Shown here: one piece after another, positions 48,209-59,008 of the stretch
Layout: each line of letters starts with the position of its first letter
Position numbering within the stretch: the stretch's first letter is position 1
Assembly (NCBI RefSeq): GCF_002954545.1
Contig: NZ_MSCH01000003.1
Span: 2,705,991 to 2,769,990, forward strand
DNA: 64,000 bases
Source: Psychrosphaera saromensis
GTDB taxonomy: Bacteria; Pseudomonadota; Gammaproteobacteria; Enterobacterales; Alteromonadaceae
Reading direction: 5' to 3'
Notes under the pieces: generated by a model
Databases searched by the model: none
What the model saw: the letters and a program-made list of their open reading frames with translations, nothing else
What the model was told of the DNA's origin: nothing
Translations under genes and position numbers: made by a program

Positions 48209-50116
48209 TCAATTTTGTTGTTTTTCTTCTAGCTCTTCCCAGCGAGAATAAGCAACTCCAAGCTTCGACTCAGCTTCAGCTAATTGGTTCAATTTTGATG
48301 ACGTAAATTCAGCATCTTGTTTGAAAAAATCCGCAGAGTTAACTATTTCCTGAATTTCAGCGAGCTCAGATTCGATTGTTTCTAACAATTTTGGCAGAGA
48401 TTCTAACTCTGTAGCTTCCTTGTATGAAAGCTTTTTCTTTGCTTTATTAACATTGCTGCTACTTTTAACTTGTGGCTTTTCCACAACGACCGCTTTTTCT
48501 ACTGGCTTAATTTGCTTAGATTTTACGCGCTCTAAGTAATCTTCGTAGTCATGATAACCACCAACTACTTTATTAATTCTTGCGTCACCTTCAAATGCCC
48601 AAATAGACGTTGCCGTGTTGTCTATGAATTCACGGTCATGGCTTACTAATAAAACCGTGCCTTCATAATTAGCGACTAATTCTTCTAATAGTTCCAGAGT
48701 TTCCACATCCAAGTCATTAGTCGGCTCATCCAGAATTAACAGATTTGACGGTCTTACGAACAGCTTAGCAAGTAACAAACGATTCTTCTCACCACCTGAT
48801 AATGCTTTCACTGGTGTTCTTGAACGCTCTGGTGGGAATAGGAAATCTTGTAAGTAGCTTAATACATGACGAGTGCCACCATTAAACTCAACTTCTTGTT
48901 TACCTTCAGCAACATTATCTTGAACACTTTGTTCTTCGTCTAATGCCAATCTGTGCTGATCAAAATACGCAACTTTAAGGTTTTCGCCAATTTTAACAAC
49001 ACCAGCGTCTGGCTCAATCTGCCCCATCATAAGCTTGATTAAAGTAGATTTACCCACACCATTTGGACCAACTAACGCTATTCTGTCGCCTCTTGCTACT
49101 AACGCATCAAAGTCACTAATAAGCGTTCTATCTTTAATCGCGTACGATATATTAATCGTTTCAAATACTTTCTTAGCAGATTTATCACCCGATTGAATCG
49201 ACATTTTCGCATTTTTAGGTGCGTCAATTCTGGCACCACGTTCATTACGTAGGTCTTTTAACGCTCTAACGCGGCCTTCATTTCTTGTACGTCTGGCTTT
49301 TATGCCTTGGCGTATCCACACTTCTTCTTGCGCTAACTTTTTATCAAACAAAGCATTTTGTTGTTCTTCAACTTCCAACAAACGTTGTTTTTCTTCTAGG
49401 TAGTACTCGTACGTACCTTCAAAAGACACTAAGTTACCACGGTCTAAATCGATTATGCGCGTGGCTAAGCTTCTGATAAATGCTCTATCATGCGAAATAA
49501 ATACGATAGCACCAGTAAACTCTTTCAAAAAGGTTTCTAGCCACTGAATCGCGTCTATGTCTAAATGGTTAGTAGGCTCATCAAGTAGTAAAACATCTGG
49601 TTGTTTTACTAATGCACGAGCAAGTGCCAGTTTTCTTAACCAACCACCCGACAATTTATTAATGTCTTGATCCGGTTCTAAACCTAATTTTGTTAACGTT
49701 TGGCTAATGGTTGTTTCCAATGTCCAACCATGTAGCTGTTCAATACGGTTTTGAACTTTTTCTAACTTGTTCATTAACTCTGGTTCATCACAAACTTTTA
49801 ATGCCAGTTCGTTGTACTCATCCAGTAGTTGTTTGGTTTCTTCTAAACCTTTAGATACAAACTCAAACACAGTACCGTGTTGTCCACGAGGTGGATCTTG
49901 CTCAAGCCTAGCAACAATAACGTCGCTAACTATTTGTAGTTTACCGTCATCTAACGTTAAATCATGGTTAATGATCTTCATCAATGAGGATTTACCGGCG
50001 CCGTTTCGACCAACAATACAAACACGTTCACCGCTGTTTAATTGAAAATCGGCTTTGTCTAATATTGGGCTGGTGCCAAAGGCTAATTGAGCCTTAGAAA
50101 GTCTAACTAATTCCAT
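48209..50116 (-). CDS. uup: ABC-F ATPase Uup
   Basis: 635 residues, the length of E. coli Uup. Two ABC cassettes (GRNGAGKSSL ~36; GPNGVGKSTL ~352) with Walker [12 protein letters not shown] and LILDEPTNDLD, and a C-terminal coiled coil of about 80 residues (~550-635) that marks Uup. Members act on ribosomes or on branched DNA stability. It overlaps the downstream start of the glutaredoxin-like gene region by 14 bp at its own start. Confidence 0.94.
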   Translation of the reverse strand: MELVRLSKAQLAFGTSPILDKADFQLNSGERVCIVGRNGAGKSSLMKIINHDLTLDDGKLQIVSDVIVARLEQDPPRGQHGTVFEFVSKGLEETKQLLDEYNELALKVCDEPELMNKLEKVQNRIEQLHGWTLETTISQTLTKLGLEPDQDINKLSGGWLRKLALARALVKQPDVLLLDEPTNHLDIDAIQWLETFLKEFTGAIVFISHDRAFIRSLATRIIDLDRGNLVSFEGTYEYYLEEKQRLLEVEEQQNALFDKKLAQEEVWIRQGIKARRTRNEGRVRALKDLRNERGARIDAPKNAKMSIQSGDKSAKKVFETINISYAIKDRTLISDFDALVARGDRIALVGPNGVGKSTLIKLMMGQIEPDAGVVKIGENLKVAYFDQHRLALDEEQSVQDNVAEGKQEVEFNGGTRHVLSYLQDFLFPPERSRTPVKALSGGEKNRLLLAKLFVRPSNLLILDEPTNDLDVETLELLEELVANYEGTVLLVSHDREFIDNTATSIWAFEGDARINKVVGGYHDYEDYLERVKSKQIKPVEKAVVVEKPQVKSSSNVNKAKKKLSYKEATELESLPKLLETIESELAEIQEIVNSADFFKQDAEFTSSKLNQLAEAESKLGVAYSRWEELEEKQQN

Positions 50117-50345
50117 AAAATTTCAAATACTGCTTAATTTGTTCTGCGTCAAATGGCCAAAACAAGGCCTGTTCTTCGCGTTCCACCAATAACACTGGAA
50201 TATGTTCACCATATAAATGAACTAAATCATCGTCTTCAACAATATCGATAATTGTTGGTGACAATCTCAGAGATTGGCATAATTTAAGGGCATCATCACA
50301 AAGATGACACCCATCGGTTGAATATAATAATACTTGTTTAATCAT
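50103..50345 (-). CDS. Glutaredoxin-like protein
   Basis: 80 residues with a thioredoxin fold: YSTDGCHLCDDALKLC holds the CxxC pair (Cys14, Cys17), and HIPVLLVE gives the cis-Pro. It resembles the DUF836 glutaredoxin-like family. Its 3' end overlaps uup by 14 bp, so it is in the rlmL-grx-uup run. Confidence 0.85.
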   Translation of the reverse strand: MIKQVLLYSTDGCHLCDDALKLCQSLRLSPTIIDIVEDDDLVHLYGEHIPVLLVEREEQALFWPFDAEQIKQYLKFYGIS

Positions 50346-50368
50346 TACGACTTATTTATTACAAAAGA

Positions 50369-52489
50369 CTACTTTAAAGATAGCTTCCAACATTGATGAA
50401 TCTTACTATTGCGTTGAAAATCTTCAGGCAATGTTTGTTTTGTCATATCTTTAATCGCAAAACCTAACTCTTCAATAGCTGCAACGTCCAATTTAAAGTT
50501 ACGTAAGTTGTTTGAAAATAACAGTTCACCGCCATCATTTAAACGATCTTTTACTAATTTAATGATTTCAACGTGATCACGCTGTACATCCCAAGTTCTA
50601 TCCATTTTTTTAGAATTAGAAAAACTTGGTGGATCTAAAAACACTAAGTCAAATTTATCGTGACACTTAGTTAACCAATCTAAACAATCTGCTCTTTGGA
50701 AAAAATGACTCTTAGTATCAATCCTGTTTAGTCTGAAGTTATCTTCACACCAATCTAGATAAGTGTTAGACATATCAACACTAGTTACACTTTTAGCGCC
50801 ACCTAATGCTGCATGCACAGACACACTACCTGTATAACAAAATAGATTCAAAACCGTTTTATCATTACACCAAGAGGCAAACTCTTTACGTGTCGAGCGA
50901 TGATCTAAAAATAAACCAGTATCTAAGTAATCATGGATGTTAACGTAAAACTGAGCATTAAACTCATTTACGGTAAATCTATGGAATTTACTGTCTTCTT
51001 TTTCATATTGGTCTTTGCCCTTTTGCGATTTACGTACTTTCAATGCAAAGGTGTTTTCATCCAAATTGAATTTTTGCTGCAGGATACTTAATACATCCAA
51101 CAAACGTGTTTCCGCTAAAACAGCATTAACTGTTTTTGGCGCTTGGTATTCATAGACAACAATTTTGCCGTCATAATAATCAACGGCTACGTTGTACTCT
51201 GGAATATCAGCGTCATATATGCGGTAACAAGTAACGTCTTCTTTTTTCGCCCACTTAGTTAAACGTTTTAAGTTTTTATCTAAACGCCCTTCAAATGCTT
51301 GACCATCTTTACTTAAATAGTATTTACCGTTTTTAGCACTTTCAGACAATTCACATTGTTGAGGCGTTAAAACATAATTGGTTAATACCGTATCTATTTG
51401 ACCATTTTTTAATTTGAACTCTTTGCTTTTTTGCAGTCTCAGTAACTTGATTAACATCGGTTGGCTAGATAATAAAGACACATGCCAATTTTCGTAGTTC
51501 TGTTTTAAGTTAAGACCTAAACGTTTGAATAACGACAATAACACAATAGACTCGCCAAGACGTTCACCGTAAGGAGGGTTTGAAACAATCCAACCTGGCT
51601 CTAATGATTTTGAAACCATTGCTTTAGAAGCGTCTTGCTGAGCAATCGTGATCACGTCTTCTAAACCAGCGTTTTCAACATTAAGCATTGCTTTATCGAC
51701 TACGTACTTTGAAATTTCATAACCAATAAAGGTAGTAGATGCAGGAACTTCCTGTGCAATCACTTCGTCTCTTAATGCTTCATACTTAAATACACTAAAC
51801 TCAGGGTGTTTAACAAACGGGAAACTACGTTTATTTAAACCAGGTGCACGTTTCATATGCATACCAGCAGCTTCTATCAATAGCGTTCCTGAACCAGAAA
51901 ACATATCGACAAACGGGCTTTTTTCATCCCAGCCACTTCGTTTTATAATAGCGGCGGCTAAATGTTCTTTTAATGGAGCTGCGCCCTGTTCTGTTCTAAA
52001 ACCACGTTGGTGTAACGATGGACCAGAAAAATCGACGTAAATTTTACATTTACCTTTGAACATTCTTGCCTGAATTCGAATGTCTGGATTCTCTTTATCT
52101 ATATCCGGACGTTTACCTGATTCTTCTCTTAAATTGTCCACAATGGCATCTTTGACTATTAATGCGCCAAACTGTGTATTTCTTATACTTTTGTCTGTTC
52201 CAACAAACTCGACAGAGAACGAACGACTTTTTGTAAAGTAAGGATGCCAGTCAAAGCCTAGGACACCATTGTAGATATCATCTTTATCACTTCCCTTAAT
52301 TTCCGTTACGTAACGTAAAATACGAGTCGCAAGTCGTGACCAAAGACATATACTTTGTGCAACTTCAAAAGTTGCAGTGAAATACACAGACTGTAGTTTA
52401 TGGTGCACATCGGTTGCACCTAAGCTTTCCAGTTCGGTGGCTAAAAGAGGTTCAATTCCTGCGGATGTAAGAGCAATAAAGTTAGGCAT
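50369..52489 (-). CDS. rlmL: Bifunctional 23S rRNA methyltransferase RlmKL
   Basis: Makes m2G2445 and m7G2069 in 23S rRNA. From the ATG at 52489 it has 706 residues, like E. coli RlmL, and begins MPNFIALTSAGIEPLL, aligned with the family start; a TTG at 52534 would add 15 unmatched residues. THUMP (~45-155), a first methyltransferase with FVDMFSGSGTL and NPPYGERLGE (~305-315), and a second with NLFCYTGSVSVHAA and LDPPSFSNSKK (~620-630) are in order. Confidence 0.95.
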   Translation of the reverse strand: MPNFIALTSAGIEPLLATELESLGATDVHHKLQSVYFTATFEVAQSICLWSRLATRILRYVTEIKGSDKDDIYNGVLGFDWHPYFTKSRSFSVEFVGTDKSIRNTQFGALIVKDAIVDNLREESGKRPDIDKENPDIRIQARMFKGKCKIYVDFSGPSLHQRGFRTEQGAAPLKEHLAAAIIKRSGWDEKSPFVDMFSGSGTLLIEAAGMHMKRAPGLNKRSFPFVKHPEFSVFKYEALRDEVIAQEVPASTTFIGYEISKYVVDKAMLNVENAGLEDVITIAQQDASKAMVSKSLEPGWIVSNPPYGERLGESIVLLSLFKRLGLNLKQNYENWHVSLLSSQPMLIKLLRLQKSKEFKLKNGQIDTVLTNYVLTPQQCELSESAKNGKYYLSKDGQAFEGRLDKNLKRLTKWAKKEDVTCYRIYDADIPEYNVAVDYYDGKIVVYEYQAPKTVNAVLAETRLLDVLSILQQKFNLDENTFALKVRKSQKGKDQYEKEDSKFHRFTVNEFNAQFYVNIHDYLDTGLFLDHRSTRKEFASWCNDKTVLNLFCYTGSVSVHAALGGAKSVTSVDMSNTYLDWCEDNFRLNRIDTKSHFFQRADCLDWLTKCHDKFDLVFLDPPSFSNSKKMDRTWDVQRDHVEIIKLVKDRLNDGGELLFSNNLRNFKLDVAAIEELGFAIKDMTKQTLPEDFQRNSKIHQCWKLSLK

Positions 52490-52572
52490 AAGATCAAAAG
52501 TTAGTAAATTTGCGTCATTATAAGCAATTTTCAATGAAAAGACCTATTTATTACAGTTTTTTAATTTAATAC

Positions 52573-52600
52573 TTGCATAAATATTTTTAAACACTATTAT
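52573..52600 (+). promoter_or_regulatory. Promoter of the tRNA-fMet genes
   Basis: TTGCAT (-35) and TATTAT (-10) with a 16-bp gap, followed by a GC-rich discriminator (GCACCTCG) typical of stable RNA promoters, about 80 bp before the first tRNA. Confidence 0.55.
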
Positions 52601-52680
52601 ACGCACCTCGTTGAGGCAGAGAGTTTCAGCGAATTTTATAAGTCCTTTAAGTAAGACTGTAAAAATGCAAAAAATAATGG

Positions 52681-52757
<77 letters not shown>

Positions 52758-52836
52758 ATTTTTTTTGCACAGATTCTTTGATAACAGAATTAAATCAGTT
52801 ATTGGCTTGTTTAACTTTATAGTTAAACCATTCGGA

Positions 52837-52913
<77 letters not shown>

Positions 52914-53223
52914 ATTTCATACTTCATAAATCATACTTCATAAATCATCAGGTCGTAGGTTCACTTCTTACAAGAGATGCTGCTCCCTCAACCAATTTCA
53001 TACTTCATAAATCATACTTCATAAATTATCAGGTCGTAGGTTCACTTCTTACAAGAGATGCTGCTCCCTCAACCAATTTCATATTTCATAAATCATCAGG
53101 TCGTAGGTTCGCTCTTACAAAAGATGCTGCTCCCGCAACCAATTTCACATTTCATAAATCGTTAGGTCTGGTTTGCTTTTTATAAAAGCTTCACTCTCCA
53201 CAAAAGACGCGGCTCCCGCAACA
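52914..53223 (+). repeat. Tandem array of tRNA-fMet 3'-half sequences
   Basis: Four units follow the tRNAs, with starts 81, 81 and 66 bp apart. Each ends with a copy of the tRNA T-arm and acceptor 3' end: 52950-52994, 53031-53075, 53098-53141 and the degraded 53164-53223. Each begins GGTCGTAGGTTC and ends TGCTCCCTCAACCA or TCCCGCAACCA, but the T-loop is replaced by CTTCTTACAAGAGATG. The spacers contain CATACTTCATAAAT once or twice. The first two units are nearly identical, the last is worn. No terminator is seen after them to 53488. Confidence 0.85.
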
Positions 53224-53488
53224 AACTCTTAGTAATACCTCTATAGGTTTTTAGCTTTCTACCAATTTCAAACTATCTATCAAATGTAAGACGCTAAATT
53301 TAGTTTTAATAAAGGTTTCGCATTACACAATTTACGTTCGTCTTTAATAATTCCATTTAACAAATACCTAAGCCAACCACTGCAAATTCAATTAATAAAT
53401 CTAATTAGCTTTAAACAATACACAACCTGATTTATTATTGTCATCAATGATTTAGTATCTAATTAAAAAATTTATAAAGGAATTTTCA

Positions 53489-53992
53489 ATGAAACCAATT
53501 TCTGCCCGTATATTACATCGCTATTTAGGATTTTTCTTAGCTGGTATTATGACCATATACGCACTCAGCGGTATTGTTTTAATTTATAGAAATACCAACG
53601 TATTTAAGCTGTCACACCAAATTGAAGAGACTTTATCTTTAAACCTAAACGCAGATTCACTTGGTAAAGCATTAAAGATGAGACGATTTAAAGTAGATTC
53701 TGAAGATAGTGAGTTTATTTACTTCAAAGATGGCTCTTATAATAAAGCTTCAGGTGCAGTTAGTTATACCCAATTTGAACTCCCTGTTGTGTTAGACAAA
53801 ATGACTCACCTACATAAAGCGACAACCAACTCGCCAATTTATTGGTTGAATATCTTTTTTGGTGCTTCATTATTATTTTTTGCATTGTCTTCTTTTTGGA
53901 TGTTTTTACCAAAAAGTAAAACATTTAAAACTGGCGTAAAAGTAAGCATAGCTGGCGCTATTTTAGCCTTAGTACTGATTAGCTTAAGTTAA
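53489..53992 (+). CDS. PepSY-type membrane protein
   Basis: 167 residues with an N-terminal helix (RYLGFFLAGIMTIYALSGIVLIYR, ~10-33), a soluble loop of about 75 residues, then two helices (~117-140 and ~148-167). HRYLGFF at the start and H-rich THLHKA before the second helix fit PepSY-associated membrane proteins, often linked to iron or haem uptake. No uptake genes adjoin it. AAAGGAA gives the ribosome-binding site. Confidence 0.75.
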   Translation: MKPISARILHRYLGFFLAGIMTIYALSGIVLIYRNTNVFKLSHQIEETLSLNLNADSLGKALKMRRFKVDSEDSEFIYFKDGSYNKASGAVSYTQFELPVVLDKMTHLHKATTNSPIYWLNIFFGASLLFFALSSFWMFLPKSKTFKTGVKVSIAGAILALVLISLS

Positions 53993-54023
53993 AATATTAT
54001 TTTCTTTAATTTATCCACTTAAA

Positions 54024-54050
54024 CAAGGGCGTTTATTTAACGCCCTTTTC
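54024..54050 (+). terminator. Intrinsic terminator
   Basis: AAGGGCGTT and AACGCCCTT with a short AT loop, then TTTT, after the PepSY-type gene. Confidence 0.85.
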
Positions 54051-54186
54051 CCCCTGCCTACTATCACTTTAAATTTTGAAATTAAAGCTCCACTTACCGA
54101 TTTTATTTTACTTTCTAGTTGTTATCTTATTACGAAACAGATAAGTTTAAAGGTATATCAGCATCCTTAAAGTCGAGTTGTATTAA

Positions 54187-54894
54187 GTGTTTAGATACTT
54201 TTTAATTTTTATTCTTTTATCGTTTCATAGCCAAGCAAAACAAGTAGAAATAAGCGTTGCTGCTCCTGAAATATTTCCTTTTGTTTATTTGAATGACAAA
54301 CAAGAAGTTATTGGTTTATTTGTAGATTGTTTAAACAACAGTACAAATGAAAATTATACTTTTAAAGCCATGGTTTTACCTTGGGCTCGAGCCTTGGAAG
54401 AAGTAAAGCATAATCGTATTGATGCTCTTATGCCTGCCGCTTACACAAAACAAAGAGCTAAATACTTAGCTTATCCCGACACTCCTATGTTTAAGTTTTT
54501 AAGTGATGTTTTAGTAAAAAAAGAATCTTCTTCATTCACCTCATTTGAAGAAGCTAAAAAACAAAATAAATTAATCGCTAAAGTACGTTCTAAAGCATTA
54601 AGAGAAGATATAAAGGCAAGAATTGAATCGCCTGGATTAACAATTTTAAATATAAAGGATACAAAAACAGCATTGAAAATGGTCTTACAAAATCGAATAG
54701 ATTATTTTGTAGGCGACCCTCAAATGATAAAATATACCGCTCAGCAAGCCAATATGGTCGGTGAATTCTCCTTTGTTAAATTGTCGGATAAAACATCACC
54801 TTCTTATTTAGCTTTTTCTAAACGGTTTGCTAAAAACAATGATATAAAACAAATTATGAATGGTATTAGTTGTAATAATCTACAAATCGACTAA
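54187..54894 (+). CDS. Orphan solute-binding protein, family 3 type
   Basis: 235 residues. A signal peptide (FRYFLIFILLSFHSQA) is followed by a bilobed PBPb domain: ISVAAPEIFPFVY, NRIDALMPAAYTKQRAKYL and ALKMVLQNRIDYFVGD are typical. No permease or ATPase is beside it, so it may be a free sensor or scavenger. The start is GTG at 54187 without a strong ribosome-binding site. Confidence 0.8.
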   Translation: MFRYFLIFILLSFHSQAKQVEISVAAPEIFPFVYLNDKQEVIGLFVDCLNNSTNENYTFKAMVLPWARALEEVKHNRIDALMPAAYTKQRAKYLAYPDTPMFKFLSDVLVKKESSSFTSFEEAKKQNKLIAKVRSKALREDIKARIESPGLTILNIKDTKTALKMVLQNRIDYFVGDPQMIKYTAQQANMVGEFSFVKLSDKTSPSYLAFSKRFAKNNDIKQIMNGISCNNLQID

Positions 54895-55113
54895 TTAATT
54901 CAGGTTTTATCTTCATTCATCCCTTTATTAAAGTAACTTACCTCTTTTTCATCATTTGGTAATAATGTTTTTCTATAATCCGGCCCCATTTAGTAAATCA
55001 ATTTAGTAAATACCCTTATGCCCAATTACATAGTTACATGAAATAATTGACAAAATCCAAGGTTGTTAATAACTCCTCTCCTTTTTCCATTGTATTATTT
55101 ATTAAGATCATTT

Positions 55114-57429
55114 ATGAAGTTTTGTATCAAATCTGTATTTCTATTTACAGCACTGGTCGCTGTTAAACCTGTTTATTCTGAAACCATTACATCAAATACC
55201 TTAGTCACCACCATTTTAGATGTTCCAAAAACCCAGCAACGAATTAAAGTTGACGGACACATGGACGAAGACATTTGGAAAAATGCATTGAAAATTGACC
55301 TTAACAACGTCACTTGGCCATATGAAAATACAAGATCACCAGTAAAAACAGAAGCTTATGTTATAGAAAATGGTCACACTTTATATGTTGCTTTTAAAGC
55401 ATTTGATCCACATCCAGAAAAAATAAGAGCACGCCTTACCGACCGAGATAATAACTGGGGTGATGACCGTGTTGCTATCAAAATAGACACCTATAATGAC
55501 AATGCCCTCGCCTACCAATTCTTTATTAACCCATTAGGCACACAGTCTGACGTATTAGAAAACGAACTCACTAAAAGTGAATCTTCTTCTTGGGATGTAA
55601 TTTGGAATTCCGCCGGTCGTATTACAGACTTTGGTTATGTTGTTGAAGTTGCTATTCCACTAAGAACACTTAACTTTAATGATCAATTAGATATACAAAA
55701 CTGGGGGATGGAATTTGTTCGTTTTTACCCAAGAGATACCGAACTAAGAATCTCTCATATGCAAGTGGATCACAATAACACATGTTTTATTTGCCAAATG
55801 CCGACATTACGTGGCTTTAAAGGTGCAAAACAGGGTAAAAACTTATCACTTGTGCCAACCTTTGTAAGTGGTAACACAAAATCACGAGAGTTAGATGAAA
55901 CACTAGAATGGAGTGAAGAAAGTAATACCGATGTTGGTTTAGATGTAAAATGGGGAATAACGCCAGATACCACCTTAAACGCGACATTTAATCCAGACTT
56001 TTCACAAGTAGAAGCCGATTCAGGCCAGCTTGATGTTAACAGCACATTTGGCTTATATACGGCAGAAAAACGAGCTTTTTTCTTGGCTAACGAAGACGCC
56101 TTCTCAACGCCAGTTAACTTAATTTATACCCGTAACATCAACAACCCAGATTTTGGTGCAAAATTAGCGGGTAAAGTAGACCAACACTCTTTTGCAGGTT
56201 TTGTCGCAAATGACCAAACAACAAGCTTTATTCTTCCAGGTAATTTAGGTTCCGATCTTTACGAATTAGAAGAAAAAAGCACAAATGCCGCCTTTAGATA
56301 CAGATATGCGTTAAATAACGACGCCTCCATAGGTGCGCTCTCAACCATACGAAACTCCGAGAGCTACCAAAACGTAGTAACAAGCTTAGACGGCAAATAT
56401 AAATTAACAGACAGCGACGTACTTAACATACAATTTGTGTCATCAAGTACGGAGATAGATGACGTCCTAATAAATTCAATTAATACTGACGATTACAACT
56501 CTGAACAAGTTTTACGAGCAGACAGCAATAATAGTACAGACTCATTTTATAGAATTGACTACCAGCACGACAATAAAGACTGGTCTTTTAAAGCGAGCAG
56601 AGAAGATATCGGCAAAGACTTTAGAGCCGACCTAGCTTTCTTTAATAAATCAGACACCATAACTAACTTGATTGGTGGTACTTACCGCTGGTTAGGAAAC
56701 AGTAAAGATTGGTGGAATAGAATTGAAGTTTTTGGAGATTGGGACAGAACTACAAACCAAGATGGCGATCAAATAGAACAAGAATATGAGATTTATTTAA
56801 CCCTTAGAGGTGTTAAACAATCTTACTTTAAGCAAGGTTTAGTTGTTCGTGAAAAAGCCTCTGGCAGAATAGATACATCAACTTTATCTATTAAAAATAA
56901 CACCTATAACTTTACTGAAAAAATCCTTAAATCTTGGGCTAATTTCCAAGCGACCTCTGACATGTGGCTTGGTATCTATGGTTCTGTGGGTAAGCAAATA
57001 GATTACGCAAACAATCAGTTAGTTGATGCTTATTCGATAGACCCACAATTTAATTGGAATATAAACACCCATATTAAGTCAGACTTATCTTATAAATACC
57101 GTAAGCTTCATAAAGGCGGTAACGAGATTTTAACCGCAAAACTAACCGACTACCGACTGAATTATCAGTTCTCTATTCGTAGTTTTTTACGTTTGTCTAT
57201 TGTGTATTCTGACGTAACCAGGAACTTAAGCCAATATAACGATCCGGATGATTATGATGCAACTTATAAGAGTTTATCAACCCAGTTACTTTACTCTTAT
57301 AAAATCAACCCAAAAACCTTATTCTTTGTAGGATACTCAGACGGTGGTTATCAAGACGATTCTCTTAAAGACATCACCAAAGACACCAGAAGCGTATTTT
57401 TAAAAATGAGTTACGCCTGGCTGAGATAA
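55114..57429 (+). CDS. DUF5916 outer-membrane protein with CBM9-like domain
   Basis: 771 residues from the ATG at 55114, where a signal peptide begins (cleavage after VYS, ~22); an earlier TTG frame at 55063 is not needed. Residues ~40-200 form a CBM9-like carbohydrate-binding domain (VDGHMDEDIWKNA, LYVAFKAFDPHPEKIRA). The rest is a large DUF5916 beta-barrel with regular aromatic strands, and ends FLKMSYAWLR, similar to an outer-membrane insertion signal. Substrate unknown. Confidence 0.85.
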   Translation: MKFCIKSVFLFTALVAVKPVYSETITSNTLVTTILDVPKTQQRIKVDGHMDEDIWKNALKIDLNNVTWPYENTRSPVKTEAYVIENGHTLYVAFKAFDPHPEKIRARLTDRDNNWGDDRVAIKIDTYNDNALAYQFFINPLGTQSDVLENELTKSESSSWDVIWNSAGRITDFGYVVEVAIPLRTLNFNDQLDIQNWGMEFVRFYPRDTELRISHMQVDHNNTCFICQMPTLRGFKGAKQGKNLSLVPTFVSGNTKSRELDETLEWSEESNTDVGLDVKWGITPDTTLNATFNPDFSQVEADSGQLDVNSTFGLYTAEKRAFFLANEDAFSTPVNLIYTRNINNPDFGAKLAGKVDQHSFAGFVANDQTTSFILPGNLGSDLYELEEKSTNAAFRYRYALNNDASIGALSTIRNSESYQNVVTSLDGKYKLTDSDVLNIQFVSSSTEIDDVLINSINTDDYNSEQVLRADSNNSTDSFYRIDYQHDNKDWSFKASREDIGKDFRADLAFFNKSDTITNLIGGTYRWLGNSKDWWNRIEVFGDWDRTTNQDGDQIEQEYEIYLTLRGVKQSYFKQGLVVREKASGRIDTSTLSIKNNTYNFTEKILKSWANFQATSDMWLGIYGSVGKQIDYANNQLVDAYSIDPQFNWNINTHIKSDLSYKYRKLHKGGNEILTAKLTDYRLNYQFSIRSFLRLSIVYSDVTRNLSQYNDPDDYDATYKSLSTQLLYSYKINPKTLFFVGYSDGGYQDDSLKDITKDTRSVFLKMSYAWLR

Positions 57430-57516
57430 GCCGAGGTAAGCACTTAGAGTAAACAGTTAAGATAAATATCTATATTAGATATCTTATATAGATAGTTAAG
57501 ATCAAATAAATAATTG

Positions 57517-57552
57517 AGCCGCTACCTCCATTTAGGATTAGCGGCTTTTTTA
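57517..57552 (+). terminator. Intrinsic terminator
   Basis: AGCCGCTA and TAGCGGCT with an inner CCT/AGG pair, then TTTTTT, after the DUF5916 gene. Confidence 0.88.
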
Positions 57553-57675
57553 TCCCCCTTGAATTCAAGTAATTATTTGCTGCTAAGGTAATTTATCAAT
57601 TAATAATTCAACTTAGTTGATGTTAGAATGTTTGCTTGTTCCAGCATTTTATCTAACAACATTTATTAGGCTTTC

Positions 57676-58404
57676 ATGATCTCTAAAAACCAACTTAAAC
57701 ACATCCGAGCGTTAGGCCAGAAAAAACAACGTAAAGCCTTGGGTGAGTTCCTGGTTCAAGGTGAAAAGAATGTGTTGGAATTACTTAAGTCTCACTTAAC
57801 CATAAAACAACTGTTCGCTACTCCACAATTCATCCAAGTTAATAAAGCCGAGCTTAACAATATTGAAGTGATAGAAGCGGATATTGATTCGTTAACTAAA
57901 GTAAGTACTTTAGTGTCCAATAATAGTGTTATTGCGGTTGTACAAATCCCTACTGTTAATACACCACCCAATACCGGTATTACATTAGCGTTAGACGGCG
58001 TGTCTGACCCTGGTAATCTAGGGACCATAATTCGTGTTGCTGATTGGTACGGTATTAACCACATTGTTTGTAGCCATGATTGTGCCGACCCGTTTAACCC
58101 TAAAACAATCAGCGCAACCATGGGCTCGTTCGCTCGCGTAAATGTCTTTTTAACCGACTTACCTGAGTATTTACAACAAGACACTCGTGCTGTTTATGGC
58201 GCATATTTAGGTGGCGAAAATGTACATAAGGTAACGTTTGATAAAGACGCTATTTTAATGATGGGCAGTGAATCTCACGGAATAAGAGACGCCGCAGGAC
58301 AATTTGTCACCGCGCCAATTACTATTCCAAACTTTGGTGAAGCTGAGTCGTTAAATGTAGCGATGGCGACGGGAATTATTTTGGATAATATCAAACGCGG
58401 ATGA
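57676..58404 (+). CDS. TrmH-family RNA methyltransferase with substrate-binding domain
   Basis: 242 residues. The N-terminal ~85 residues (KQRKALGEFLVQGEKNVLELL) form the SpoU substrate-binding domain, and the rest is the SPOUT knot: VSDPGNLGTIIRVADWYGI (~113), MMGSESHGI (~196) and LNVAMATGIIL (~226). Its target is likely a ribose 2'-O position in rRNA, but which one cannot be told. Confidence 0.87.
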   Translation: MISKNQLKHIRALGQKKQRKALGEFLVQGEKNVLELLKSHLTIKQLFATPQFIQVNKAELNNIEVIEADIDSLTKVSTLVSNNSVIAVVQIPTVNTPPNTGITLALDGVSDPGNLGTIIRVADWYGINHIVCSHDCADPFNPKTISATMGSFARVNVFLTDLPEYLQQDTRAVYGAYLGGENVHKVTFDKDAILMMGSESHGIRDAAGQFVTAPITIPNFGEAESLNVAMATGIILDNIKRG

Positions 58405-58518
58405 AACTCGTTACTTCATGTGGTTTAAGGTTAGGCTTGTAAGCTTAGAGCTTGTCTTTAACTTCGGGGGGTTTTAGCTTTTATAGTGTCACTATCATAG
58501 ATTGAAAACTAATAGTCA

Positions 58519-58842
58519 TTAACGCTCTAGTAGCTTTAATTTATTCGCTACACCATTCCATTCATCGGCATCATCAGGTGCAGGCTTTAACTCTGTGATC
58601 ACAGGCCATTTTTGCGCTAATTCAGCATTTAATTCTATAAATTCTATTTGATCTTCTGGTACCGCATCTTCTTGAAAAATAGCATTGGCTGGGCACTCTG
58701 GTTCACATAAACTGCAATCGATGCAAATAACCGGATCGATAACTAAAAAGTTAGGTCCTTCAAAAAATGCATCCACAGGACATACTGCAACACAGTCTGT
58801 GTATTTACATTTAATACAGTTATCACCAACGATGAACGCCAT
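58519..58842 (-). CDS. fdxA: 7Fe ferredoxin
   Basis: 107 residues carrying one [3Fe-4S] and one [4Fe-4S] cluster: the cysteines in [18 protein letters not shown] and [16 protein letters not shown] near residues 9-24 and 40-54. The length and the C-terminal acidic helix match FdxA. Electron partner unknown. ATG start. Confidence 0.93.
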   Translation of the reverse strand: MAFIVGDNCIKCKYTDCVAVCPVDAFFEGPNFLVIDPVICIDCSLCEPECPANAIFQEDAVPEDQIEFIELNAELAQKWPVITELKPAPDDADEWNGVANKLKLLER

Positions 58843-59008
58843 AAAAAAACACCATTAAAAATTCAAGATTGCGGATCATACTCAATCATTTTCAAACTAC
58901 AATACAAATACGTAAATTTACACCGCGTTATTGAAATATTTATTCGCTTATTGTTACCAGTACCAGTAAAATGCGCGACTGTTTTCTACACTAGTTTATG
59001 AGTAACCA